Shown here: positions 16,055 to 24,085 of the stretch, in pieces
Position numbering within the stretch: the stretch's first letter is position 1
Layout of the letters: each line of letters begins with the position of its first letter
Assembly (NCBI RefSeq): GCF_024298885.1
Contig: NZ_CP101166.1
Coordinates: 434,001 to 498,000 of the forward strand
Source of the DNA: Haloglomus halophilum
Lineage (GTDB): Archaea > Halobacteriota > Halobacteria > Halobacteriales > Haloarculaceae
Reading direction: 5' to 3'
DNA length: 64,000 bases
The notes under the pieces: model-generated
What the model was told of the DNA's origin: nothing
What the model saw: only the letters and a program-made list of their open reading frames with translations
The model's database searches: none
Position numbers and translations under genes: made by a program

Positions 16055-17140
16055 TCAGGGCCCGCGGTCGTCGTCGTCCAGCCGCGTCCCCCCCGCCCCG
16101 GAGGCGCCGTCGGTGGCCCGCCGGGTGAGGAAGCCGTCGGCACCGAGCGCGGTCGCGGTCCCGCCGCCCAGCAGGAGCGGGAGGAAGTAGGTCCCCATCC
16201 GGTGGATGAGGACGCCGGCGGCGGCCGCGCCCGCGGGGACGCCCAGTGCCACCAGCAGGGCGATGAGGACCGCCTCGACCCCGCCCAGCCCGCCGGGGAG
16301 CGGCGTGATGCCCGCGATGGCGCCGACCGGGATGACCACGAACACCACCTCCGGTTCGACGGGCGCGCCGATGGCCAGCATCGCGAGGTAGAGCGACGCG
16401 CCCTGGCAGAGCCAGCCCAGCGTCGAGAGGCCGAGCGCGAGCGCGAGTCGCTCGCGGTCGCTCGCGACGCGCTCGATGGCGTGGAAGAACCCCTCGATGC
16501 GCTCCTCGATGACCTCGGGGTCGAGCGGCTGCTTCCCCGGGACGAGTCGGCCCACGCCCCGGATGAACGGCGTGAGCGCCCCGATGACCCGCCGCTCGAC
16601 GGCATAGCGGTTCTGCCAGCCGTAGTAGCCCGCGACCGGGATGGCGAGTGCGAGCGCGACCACCGCGGCCGTGGCGAACTGGAGCCGCCGACCGAACGCG
16701 ATCTTCGTCGAGAAGTACGCCAGCCCCAGCGTCGCAAGCGTGATCGAGGGGACGAAGTTGAGCGAGTCGACGCTGGCGATGGCCGCGAGGCCGGTCTCGT
16801 ACTCCGTCTCCGAGACCCGCGAGATGAACAGCGCGGCGATCGGCTCGCCGCCAGCCTGCCCGAACGGCGTGACGTTGTTGGCGAACGTCGCCGCCGTGAA
16901 CACCAGCACCGCGACCGGGGCGCGGAGCGACGCACCCAGGACGCGCAGGACGGTTCGGAGCGCCAGCCCCCACGCCGTGAGCCACGCCAGCGCCGCCACC
17001 AGCACGCCCACGAGCAGCGTGGGCTCGGCCCGCACCAGTGCGTCGACGACCCGCCCGACCCCGACGAACGCGAGCAGTGCCCCGAGGACGAGGAGTGCGC
17101 CCACGAAGCCGACCGCGGTCGCGCGGAGGTCGATATCCAT
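16055..17140 (-). CDS. YbhN/LPG-synthase-type flippase-like membrane protein
   Basis: This 361-residue polytopic membrane protein (about eight helices) starts 'MDIDLRATAVGFVGALLVLG'. A GTG codon directly before this ATG is an alternative. Signature elements of the UPF0104/lysylphosphatidylglycerol-synthase transmembrane family are visible: 'FANNVTPFGQAGGEPIAALF' (about 95-115) and 'PVGAIAGITPLPGGLGGVEA' (about 275-295). The isolated membrane domain is thought to move or accommodate lipids; no aminoacyl-transfer domain is attached here. The upstream gene is divergent. Confidence 0.85.
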   Translation of the reverse strand: MDIDLRATAVGFVGALLVLGALLAFVGVGRVVDALVRAEPTLLVGVLVAALAWLTAWGLALRTVLRVLGASLRAPVAVLVFTAATFANNVTPFGQAGGEPIAALFISRVSETEYETGLAAIASVDSLNFVPSITLATLGLAYFSTKIAFGRRLQFATAAVVALALAIPVAGYYGWQNRYAVERRVIGALTPFIRGVGRLVPGKQPLDPEVIEERIEGFFHAIERVASDRERLALALGLSTLGWLCQGASLYLAMLAIGAPVEPEVVFVVIPVGAIAGITPLPGGLGGVEAVLIALLVALGVPAGAAAAGVLIHRMGTYFLPLLLGGGTATALGADGFLTRRATDGASGAGGTRLDDDDRGP

Positions 17141-17278
17141 CACCGAGGCGTCCGCTCGCGCGGCACGTCAATTCACCGAACCGCGTTCCTCACTTCACCG
17201 AACCGTGTTCCCGTCCCGGCGCGGCGGCCGCCCTGCCAAACGACCACCGCTAAGTGGGCCCCCGACGACGCGCGGACC

Positions 17279-18106
17279 ATGGTCGACACGAAGACGGTCC
17301 TCATCACGGGCTGCTCCTCGGGCATCGGGCGGGCAACCGCCTACGCGTTCCTCGACGACGACTGGCAGGTGTACGCGACCGCCCGCAACACCGCGGATAT
17401 CGAGAAACTCGGCGAGGAGGGCTGTGACATCAACACCCTCGACGTGACCGACCCCGAGGACGTCGAGCGCGTGGTCGACCGTATCATCGAGCGCGACGGT
17501 CGTATCGACTGCCTCGTCAACAACGCGGGCTACGGCCAGCACGGGCCGCTCGAGGACGTGAGCGACGAGTTGCTCCACCGGCAGTTCGACGTGAACGTCT
17601 ACGGTCCCCACCGCCTCATCCGCGCGGTGCTGCCGCACATGCGCGAGCGAGAGGACGGCACCATCGTCAACGTCTCCTCGGTCGCGGGCCGACTCGCCTC
17701 GCCCGGGATGGGCGCCTACTCCGCCTCGAAGTTCGCGCTGGAGGGGTACAGTGATGCGCTCCGCAACGAGGTCGCCCCGCACGGAATCGACGTGAGCGTC
17801 GTCCAGCCCGGCCCGGTCAAGACGAAGTTCCGCGAGCGCGTCGACGAGGAACTCGACCGCTACGACCGCACCGACGCCTACGCCGACATCTACGAGTTCC
17901 AGGAGGATGCCTCCCTGTTCGGCGCGGACTCGCCCGTCGCCGTCCATCCGAAGGACGTGGCCCGGGTCATCCTCGAGGCCGGCGTCTCCCCGGACCCCGA
18001 GCCGCGCTACGTCGTCGGTGGCCTCGCCGACCTGATGGTGAAACTGCGCTTCCTGCCCGACCGGATTCGGGACCGTCTCTTCGGACTCGTTCGGAAGTTC
18101 GCCTGA
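17279..18106 (+). CDS. Short-chain dehydrogenase/reductase (SDR)
   Basis: This 275-residue classical SDR has the cofactor motif 'TGCSSGIG' (about 10-17), 'NNAGYGQ' for the active-site sheet, Ser in 'VNVSSVAGRLASPG' and the catalytic 'YSASK' (Tyr/Lys about 150-154). It is followed by 'VQPGPVKTKF' and a basic C-terminal tail with 'MVKLRFLPDRIRDRLFGLV', which could sit on the membrane. The acidic residue pattern after β2 ('YATARN') suggests NADP(H). The substrate cannot be read from sequence. It is monocistronic and converges on the methyltransferase gene. Confidence 0.88.
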   Translation: MVDTKTVLITGCSSGIGRATAYAFLDDDWQVYATARNTADIEKLGEEGCDINTLDVTDPEDVERVVDRIIERDGRIDCLVNNAGYGQHGPLEDVSDELLHRQFDVNVYGPHRLIRAVLPHMREREDGTIVNVSSVAGRLASPGMGAYSASKFALEGYSDALRNEVAPHGIDVSVVQPGPVKTKFRERVDEELDRYDRTDAYADIYEFQEDASLFGADSPVAVHPKDVARVILEAGVSPDPEPRYVVGGLADLMVKLRFLPDRIRDRLFGLVRKFA

Positions 18107-18139
18107 CCGGCCTGACCGTCCGGCCCGGGAGTCCGATTC

Positions 18140-18832
18140 TCAGCGCGGCTCGATCTCGAACGTCGTGACGATGCCCAGCAGTCCGGTCCGTGTGTCCGTC
18201 ACCGACAGGCCGGCCTCCGCGACGACCTCCCGGGGCTCCTGGGTCCAGCGACAGCCCGCCTGTTCGTAGTGAGCGTCGCTCCGCCACTCCTGATACCGGG
18301 CGATGGGCCCGACATCGCTCCGCCCGTGTTCGACGAGTCGGATGGTCCCGTCCGGCTTGCAGACCCGCTCCATCTCCCGGAGCGCGGCGACCGGGTCTGG
18401 GAACGTGCAGGTCGAGAGCGCCGAGACGACCGCGTCGAACCTGTCGTCCTCGAACGCCAGGTCCTGTGCGTCCATCCGTTCGAGCCTCCCGTCGCGGCCG
18501 AGGTCGTCGAGCTGGCGCTCGGCCTTCGCCAGCATCTCCGGGCTGATGTCGATACCGACGATGTCGGCGGTCGTCGGGAGATACCGGAAGTTCGTCCCGG
18601 TCCCGCAGGCGACATCGAGGACACGGCCCGTCACGTCGCCGAACCGGCGGCGGCGGTACCGCCCCGTCAGCAGCCGGTCGACCCACTCGAACCGGTGCAT
18701 CAGGTCGGCGTACTCGGCGTACGACGCCTGGATCTCCTCGACCGACATCGGGCGGTTCGATGCCGGGTCGCGGCCGGTCGCGGTCTCGTGTGAGCTGTGC
18801 TCCGTCAGGTCCGAGCTGGGTGTCGAGGTCAT
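18140..18832 (-). CDS. Class I SAM-dependent methyltransferase
   Basis: This 230-residue protein carries the Rossmann methyltransferase motifs: motif I 'VLDVACGTGTNFRYLP' (about 71-86), acidic 'GIDISPEML' at the end of β2, 'FDAVVSALSTCTFPDP' (motif IV) and a C-terminal β-hairpin. Overall it resembles UbiE/Methyltransf_11 proteins. The substrate is unknown. The first 28 residues are hydrophilic and may start later, at the Met of 'MSVEEIQASYAEYADLM'. Upstream there is an AT-rich element ('ggataaatc' at 18874-18882) that could be its promoter, with a short leader. Confidence 0.82.
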   Translation of the reverse strand: MTSTPSSDLTEHSSHETATGRDPASNRPMSVEEIQASYAEYADLMHRFEWVDRLLTGRYRRRRFGDVTGRVLDVACGTGTNFRYLPTTADIVGIDISPEMLAKAERQLDDLGRDGRLERMDAQDLAFEDDRFDAVVSALSTCTFPDPVAALREMERVCKPDGTIRLVEHGRSDVGPIARYQEWRSDAHYEQAGCRWTQEPREVVAEAGLSVTDTRTGLLGIVTTFEIEPR

Positions 18833-19061
18833 CGGTGTATCACGTCCGGTGCTTCCACGGTGCGGTCTCCACCCGGATAAATCTTCTCGGAAAATTGATA
18901 ATTTGTCGCGTGCGTTTCAAAATCCGTGTTGAGCGATTCGGGGCGGAGAGCGAGCTCTTTGTGACGATGGTCCGACAGGGGCCGAAACCACGCCCGGATA
19001 ACTCAACGACGTTTTTGATAGGTTCCTGCCATGATTGTCGGCACCCGTCCGGCCGCGCGGG

Positions 19062-19985
19062 TCAGCCGTCGCCCCCGCCGTGGTCCCGCCGCTGGATCCG
19101 CTCGGTCCGGGTGACCGCGGCGGACCCGTCGAGGAAGAGCCGCAGGGAGGCGTCGTCGCGCCGCAGGTCGACCCGGTACGTCTCCGGGTCGTCGTCGACC
19201 CGTTCGTCCGTCCACCGTCCCTCCCGGAGATACCGGTGGAACTCCCAGACCCCCGTCCCGAGGATGTCCACGCCGTGCTCCCAGTGGAACGCGACCGACT
19301 CCGGGTGGTAGACCGCCGCGTGGGTCAGGGGAACGCCGAGACATCGGAGACACTCCTGACACTCGCTGAACGTCCCGAACGACGCCGGCAGTCCCTCGTA
19401 CTCGGGGGCCTCGTCGATGGCTCGCACCTCCGTCTCCAGTCGTCCAGCGCAGTCCGGGCAGACCCCCTGGCGCATCTTCAGGAAGTCGCCCGCCTGCTCG
19501 CCCCTGACGGCCTCGACGAGGTCGCCCTCTTCGTGTGCCCGGACCTGTGCCGGCGTGACCCGGTAGGAGAACGCCGGGCGGTCACACGCCCCACATCGGA
19601 TCATGAAGAACTGCCCTTCGAGCGTCGCCTGCAGACGCGCCGCACCACAGAACAGGCAGTTCCCGGCCGCGTCTATCCGCCCGAACTCCGCGGGGCGGCG
19701 GTGGTTCTCGGCGAGGACGAACCGGACGACGCGCTCGCCGGCGTGGGTGAACGCGTATCCCCCGTCGTGCTTCCTGAGGAACGTCCCGGTGAGTTCCCCG
19801 AGGTGGTACGACAGTTTGGAGGTGTTGTCGACATCGACGCGCTCGTAGATGTCCGAGAACGATGGTGCGGCCACCGCTGCGCCGGAGACCTCGTGCTGTG
19901 CGAGCGCGACGGCCCGGAGGATGTCGAGCCGTATCTCGTCGGACAGGAGCCGGAAGGCCTCGTCCGCCGGTCGGTCGCTCCCCAT
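19062..19985 (-). CDS. Winged-helix regulator with zinc-ribbon effector region
   Basis: This 307-residue protein has an ArsR-like winged helix (about 8-95; 'RLLSDEIRLDILRAVALAQ', 'SKLSYHLGELTGTFLRKHDG', 'YAFTHAGERVVRFVLAEN'). Two further zinc-binding sections follow: 'CLFCGA' with 'RCGACDRP' (about 109-138), and 'CPDCAGRLE' with 'CQECLRCLG' (about 198-242). The C-terminal about 70 residues form an α/β region ending in a basic tail. It is most likely a DNA-binding regulator whose signal is a metal or a small ligand. A TATA-like box at 20006-20015 is 26 nt from the ATG. No target is evident among its neighbours. Confidence 0.82.
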   Translation of the reverse strand: MGSDRPADEAFRLLSDEIRLDILRAVALAQHEVSGAAVAAPSFSDIYERVDVDNTSKLSYHLGELTGTFLRKHDGGYAFTHAGERVVRFVLAENHRRPAEFGRIDAAGNCLFCGAARLQATLEGQFFMIRCGACDRPAFSYRVTPAQVRAHEEGDLVEAVRGEQAGDFLKMRQGVCPDCAGRLETEVRAIDEAPEYEGLPASFGTFSECQECLRCLGVPLTHAAVYHPESVAFHWEHGVDILGTGVWEFHRYLREGRWTDERVDDDPETYRVDLRRDDASLRLFLDGSAAVTRTERIQRRDHGGGDG

Positions 19986-20005
19986 ACCCGCTGCAGCACG
20001 GCTCT

Positions 20006-20015
20006 GGTATTCAAA
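20006..20015 (-). promoter_or_regulatory. TATA box of the HTH regulator gene
   Basis: Minus strand 'tttgaatacc', centred 26 nt upstream of the ATG at 19985. Confidence 0.45.
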
Positions 20016-20049
20016 CCACGGCGTCGGCCCACCCGAGGGCGCCGCTCAC

Positions 20050-21132
20050 CTACCGCGCCAGCGGCTGGCCGAAGCTCTTCTCTCGCTCCATCACGGCCTC
20101 CCACGTCAGTTCGCACTCACACGAGACCTGCTCGAACACCGACGGGTCCTGCCGCAGATCGAAGTCCTTGATGGCGGTCTGGACGTTGTCGTCGCACTCG
20201 CCGCAGTTGTGCGGGCCGCGGTCGGAGCCGTGGCCGACGGGGTCCGAGACGACGATGGCGTCGGCGTCCGCGGTCGATTCGAGCACCTCGGCGACCGACC
20301 AGAGCCAGGGTGGTCGGTACCCCCCATCGTGGAAGACGTCCTCGACCATCGTGTACCGCTGGACGTTGCAGGGGTTCATCGAGACGGTGTGGCAGCCCTC
20401 GACCGACGCACAGCGCCGGACGCTCGATTCCATGTCCGCGACGGCCTCGGGTTCGGAGAGGAAGAGCGGCTTCATCAGGAGGTACGCCTTCACGCCGGCG
20501 TCGGCCTCGCGGGCCTCGGCGCAGGCGGCCTCGAAGTCGGTGAAGTCGAAGTACTTGTTGACGCAGTCGTGGCGGACGCGGTCGGTCGCGGTCTCCAGCC
20601 CGATGGCCACGTCGGTCTCCAGCCCCTGCTCGGTGAAGTCCGCGAGCCGCTCGGTCGCGACGAAGTCGGGAAGCGACTCCACGACCATGCGCTCGCGATC
20701 GGCGAACGTCTCGCCGATGGCGGCGCGGGTCTCGGCCGGCACCTCGCGCTCGTCGAGGAACGACCCCGAGGTGTAGATCTTGATGAGCGGCGCCGGTTCG
20801 TCAGCGTTCTCCTGCTCGTGCTCCAGGCAGACATCGACCTGTGCCATCAGGTCCTCGTGGCTGACGCTGCCGCCCTCGACGGACTCGGCGACGTAGCCAC
20901 ACATCGTGCAGCCGCCGGCGCGGGCCCAGCGACAGCCGCCCGTGTTCAGGATGATGGTCAGTGACCGCCGGGTCCCGTCCGGCGTGTTGTCCTCGTCGAG
21001 CCAGACCCGGGTGGGCTCGCGGGGGTCGTAGGTCTCGTCGCGGCGGGCGCGGATCTCGCGCATCGCCTCGTTGTGCGCGTCCATCCCGCGGCCCGACTCG
21101 TAGACCTCCGGGCTCGGCTCGTCCGTACTCAT
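20050..21132 (-). CDS. raSEA: Archaeosine biosynthesis radical SAM protein RaSEA
   Basis: This 360-residue radical-SAM protein has the Elp3/RaSEA style cysteine motif 'GGCRWARAGGCTMCGY' (Cys67, Cys75, Cys78) for the Fe4S4 cluster. It also has 'IYTSGSFLDEREVP', 'ESLPDFVATERL' and 'GLETATDRVRHDCVNKYFDF', as in this family. RaSEA works with ArcS (TgtA2) to turn the lysine adduct at position 15 of tRNA into archaeosine. A late Cys set ('GPHNCGECDDNV', 'VSCECELTW') fits the C-terminal accessory region. The length is right. It lies upstream of the HTH gene on the same strand, with 64 nt between them. Confidence 0.88.
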   Translation of the reverse strand: MSTDEPSPEVYESGRGMDAHNEAMREIRARRDETYDPREPTRVWLDEDNTPDGTRRSLTIILNTGGCRWARAGGCTMCGYVAESVEGGSVSHEDLMAQVDVCLEHEQENADEPAPLIKIYTSGSFLDEREVPAETRAAIGETFADRERMVVESLPDFVATERLADFTEQGLETDVAIGLETATDRVRHDCVNKYFDFTDFEAACAEAREADAGVKAYLLMKPLFLSEPEAVADMESSVRRCASVEGCHTVSMNPCNVQRYTMVEDVFHDGGYRPPWLWSVAEVLESTADADAIVVSDPVGHGSDRGPHNCGECDDNVQTAIKDFDLRQDPSVFEQVSCECELTWEAVMEREKSFGQPLAR

Positions 21133-21195
21133 ACGTCCGGGTTGCCGAGCGGCGGGTAAAGCGGCTTCGGCTCGGGGGACGCTCCGGTCGGGGGC

Positions 21196-21687
21196 TCACC
21201 CCGGGGGCCACGCTCCGCAGCGGCCGAGCTGCCGCCGAACGAGAGCGCCACTCACCCAGCCCGCCGCACCGACGGCCGCGCCGACGGCGTTCGCGGCGGC
21301 GTCGAGCAGGTCGAACGTCCGGTACGGGATGGGGAACTGGACGCCCTCTATCGCGAGGCCGTAGGCCGTGGCCACGACGACGGCGAGCAGGGCCACCCGG
21401 ACGAGGGGACGCTCCCGGAGCTCGTTCCCGGGCAACCGCTCCGGCTCGACCGTCGCGAACCCGACGGCGAGGGCCGCCGCGAGCGTCGCGTACGTGAGCC
21501 CGTGGAGCACCTTGTCGGCCGGGAAGCCGAGAACCGGCGGGGAGGGGGCCCCACCGCCGGGCTCGATGACGCTCGCGACGAGGACGAAGCCCGCCCACGC
21601 GACCGGAACGAGGCGTCGCACCCAGCGTGTGGGACACGCGAGTGGGGCGGAATCCGACACGGCCGGGCGCACGACCACGCGGCTCAT
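21196..21687 (-). CDS. VanZ-like membrane protein
   Basis: This is a 163-residue protein with about four transmembrane helices. Two VanZ-family marks are visible: 'PADKVLHGLTYATLAAALAV' (about 57-76) and 'AIEGVQFPIPYRTFDLLDAA' followed by 'ANAVGAAVGA' (about 112-141). VanZ is linked to teicoplanin resistance in bacteria; the archaeal homologues have no established function and may act in envelope biology. The N-terminal about 25 residues are basic, and the true start could be downstream. It lies 63 nt from raSEA, on the same strand and upstream of it. Confidence 0.8.
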   Translation of the reverse strand: MSRVVVRPAVSDSAPLACPTRWVRRLVPVAWAGFVLVASVIEPGGGAPSPPVLGFPADKVLHGLTYATLAAALAVGFATVEPERLPGNELRERPLVRVALLAVVVATAYGLAIEGVQFPIPYRTFDLLDAAANAVGAAVGAAGWVSGALVRRQLGRCGAWPPG

Positions 21688-21958
21688 GATCGTGACGGTC
21701 CCGGTCAGCCACCCCAGTCACCGGCCAGTCAGACCGTCCGGTCACCGGCCCAACCGGGCACACGACCCACGCTCGGGCAGTGACGGGTTCCGGTTTCGCC
21801 GACGCCGGGTGGGCGGTCGTGTCGGTCGGCCACCCAAGCCCGATAAATAGAGGCCGGCTATCAACGGGCACAGTTCGCGAGATGTAACCGTTCGGAGTTA
21901 CGCGTACGTGGCAATTTCTAACATGCCAGCGCCCCAATCATATCGATACTGGTTCACC

Positions 21959-23902
21959 ATGACAGATCTCGGCGGATTCCAGGACCACGTCGCCCGCGTC
22001 GACCTCTCGGAGGGGTCGGTGGGCTACGAAAGTGTAGACGACGAGGACGCGCGCAAGTACATCGGCGCGCGCGGCCTCGGTGTGAAGTACGTCTTCGACC
22101 AGGGGCCCGACGTGGACCCGCTGGGCGAGGACAACCTGCTGGCGTTCATGAACGGCCCGCTCACGGGGACGCAGGTGACGATGTCCGGGCGCATCGCCAT
22201 CTGTACGAAGTCACCGTTGACGGGCACCGTGACCGACAGCCATCACGGCGGCTGGTCGGGCGCGCGGCTCAAGTGGGCCGGCTTCGACGGCCTCCTCTTC
22301 GAGGGGCGCGCCGACGAGCCGGTGTACGCCTTCGTCGAGGACGGCGAGGTCACCCTCCACGACGCCTCCGACCTCTGGGGCAAGGGCGTCCACGACACGA
22401 TGGACGCGCTGGAGGAGCGCCACGAGGGCGCGTACGGCAAGAACCTCTCCACGATGGCCATCGGCCAGGGTGGGGAGAACGAGGTGAAGTTCGCCTGCAT
22501 CATGAACGAGGACGACCGCGCCTCGGGCCGGGGCGGCACCGGCTGCGTGATGGGCAACAAGAACCTGAAAGCGGTCGTCGTCAAGTCCACGACGAAGATG
22601 CAGAAGCCGGCCGACCCCGAGACGTTCAAGAAGGGCCACCAGCAGGCGATGCAGCTCATCCAGGAGTCCGAGGTCACCGGCCCGAACGAGGGCGGCCTCT
22701 CGCTGTACGGGACGAACGTCCTGATGAACGCGACCGAGGAGATGTCCGGCCTCCCGGCCCGCAACGCGAAGTACACGTCCACGAGCGACGCCCGTGACGA
22801 CGGCTGGGGCGCCGACGACTTCGACTCCGAGCGCGTCTCCGGCGAGAACGTCCGCGAGAACATCCTCGTCGACGAGCCGACCTGTCACTCCTGTCCGGTC
22901 GCGTGCAAGAAGGAGGTCGAGGTCGACGTGATGCACAAGGGCGAGGAGCTGAACGTCCGCACCGAATCGTACGAGTACGAGTCGGCGTGGGCGCTCGGCC
23001 CCAACTCCGGGCACACCGAGCGCGACGACATCGCGCTCATGCTCCAGCGCTGCAACGACCACGGCATCGACACCATCGACGCCGGCAACACGATGGCGAT
23101 GGCGATGGAGATGACCGAGGAGGGCAAGCTGGACGGCCTCGGCGACGGCATCGAGTGGGGCGACACCGAGGAGATGGTCGAGATGCTGACGAAGATCGCC
23201 ACCCGCGAGACGGAGCTCGCGGACCACCTCGCCGAGGGACCGAGCCATCTCGCCGAGGAGTTCGACGCCCACGAGAACTCGCTGGCCGTCAAGGGCCAGT
23301 CGATGGCCGCCTACGACCCGCGCTGCATGAAGGGGATGGGCATCGGCTACGCCACCTCGAACCGCGGCGCCTGCCACCTGCGGGCCTACACCCCGGCGGC
23401 GGAGATTCTCGGTATCCCCGAGAAGGTCGACCCCTACGCCTGGGAGGGCAAGGGCGAGCTGGCGGCGACCTTCCAGGACATGCACGCCATCTCGGACTCC
23501 TTCGACATCTGCAAGTTCAACGCCTTCGCGGAGGGCGTCGAGGAGTACGTCCTCCAGTACAACGGCATGACCGGCCTCGATGTCGGTGAGGAGGAGCTGA
23601 TGGCCGCCGGCGAGCGGGTCTACAACCTCGAGCGCTACTACAACAACCTGAACGGATTCGACGCCGAGGACGACTCGCTCCCGGACCGCTTCCTGCCCGA
23701 CAACCCCGGCTCCATGCCGGGCCAGGGCGCCTCGGAGGGCGAAGTCTGCGAGCTCGAGCCGATGAAGGAGGAGTACTACGAGGTGCGTGGCTGGGTCGAC
23801 GGCGTCGTCACCGACGAGAAGCTCGACGAGCTGGACATCGAGGTCGGGCCCGGTACCGGCGTCTCGGCCGGCAGCGGCGCGGCCGCCCCCAGCGACGACT
23901 AA
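21959..23902 (+). CDS. aor: Aldehyde ferredoxin oxidoreductase (tungsten enzyme)
   Basis: This 647-residue enzyme oxidises aldehydes to acids using ferredoxin and a tungsten (or molybdenum) bis-pterin cofactor. Family marks are the N-terminal domain ('ARKYIGARGLGVKYVFDQGP'), 'GRIAICTKSPLTGTVTDSHH' (cofactor site, about 78-96) and the Fe4S4 ligands Cys309, Cys312 and Cys316 ('CHSCPVAC') with Cys518 ('FDICKFNAF'). The start is the ATG of 'MTDLGGFQDHVARV'; an in-frame ATG 51 nt upstream would add a non-conserved tail. An AT-rich element ('gataaata', 21842-21849) lies well upstream. A T-tract and hairpins follow the stop. Confidence 0.93.
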   Translation: MTDLGGFQDHVARVDLSEGSVGYESVDDEDARKYIGARGLGVKYVFDQGPDVDPLGEDNLLAFMNGPLTGTQVTMSGRIAICTKSPLTGTVTDSHHGGWSGARLKWAGFDGLLFEGRADEPVYAFVEDGEVTLHDASDLWGKGVHDTMDALEERHEGAYGKNLSTMAIGQGGENEVKFACIMNEDDRASGRGGTGCVMGNKNLKAVVVKSTTKMQKPADPETFKKGHQQAMQLIQESEVTGPNEGGLSLYGTNVLMNATEEMSGLPARNAKYTSTSDARDDGWGADDFDSERVSGENVRENILVDEPTCHSCPVACKKEVEVDVMHKGEELNVRTESYEYESAWALGPNSGHTERDDIALMLQRCNDHGIDTIDAGNTMAMAMEMTEEGKLDGLGDGIEWGDTEEMVEMLTKIATRETELADHLAEGPSHLAEEFDAHENSLAVKGQSMAAYDPRCMKGMGIGYATSNRGACHLRAYTPAAEILGIPEKVDPYAWEGKGELAATFQDMHAISDSFDICKFNAFAEGVEEYVLQYNGMTGLDVGEEELMAAGERVYNLERYYNNLNGFDAEDDSLPDRFLPDNPGSMPGQGASEGEVCELEPMKEEYYEVRGWVDGVVTDEKLDELDIEVGPGTGVSAGSGAAAPSDD

Positions 23903-23907
23903 CTGGA

Positions 23908-23918
23908 GCTTTTTTCCC
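23908..23918 (+). terminator. T-tract terminator after aor
   Basis: Six consecutive T residues (23910-23915), just after the aor stop, are typical of intrinsic archaeal termination. Such runs are rare in this GC-rich sequence. Confidence 0.55.
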
Positions 23919-23923
23919 GCTCG

Positions 23924-23959
23924 GGTTGCCTCGGCGGCCTCCGGCCGCCGTCGGCAACC
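23924..23959. repeat. Large inverted repeat downstream of aor
   Basis: 'GGTTGCC' plus a GC-rich arm pairs with 'GGCAACC' (23953-23959), forming a stem of about 15 bp with one bulge. Two further hairpin-prone stretches follow before 24050, including 'gcgccttcggcgc' with a TTCG loop. They sit between the ends of two convergent genes. Confidence 0.5.
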
Positions 23960-24085
23960 ACTCGCGGCAAAAAACGTTCAGAAAAAAGGCCGACCTCCGC
24001 TCGCTTCGCTCGCTCCGGTCGGTGAAACCGCGCCTTCGGCGCGGTATGCAGGATGAACGTAACCCCCCCGAGCAGTACTCCGTGG

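Noticed and set aside
15968..18106. Possible 5' extension of the SDR gene to 15968 (712 codons)
   Set aside because: The added part is antisense to the YbhN-like gene. The Rossmann motif is at the usual position from the ATG at 17279.
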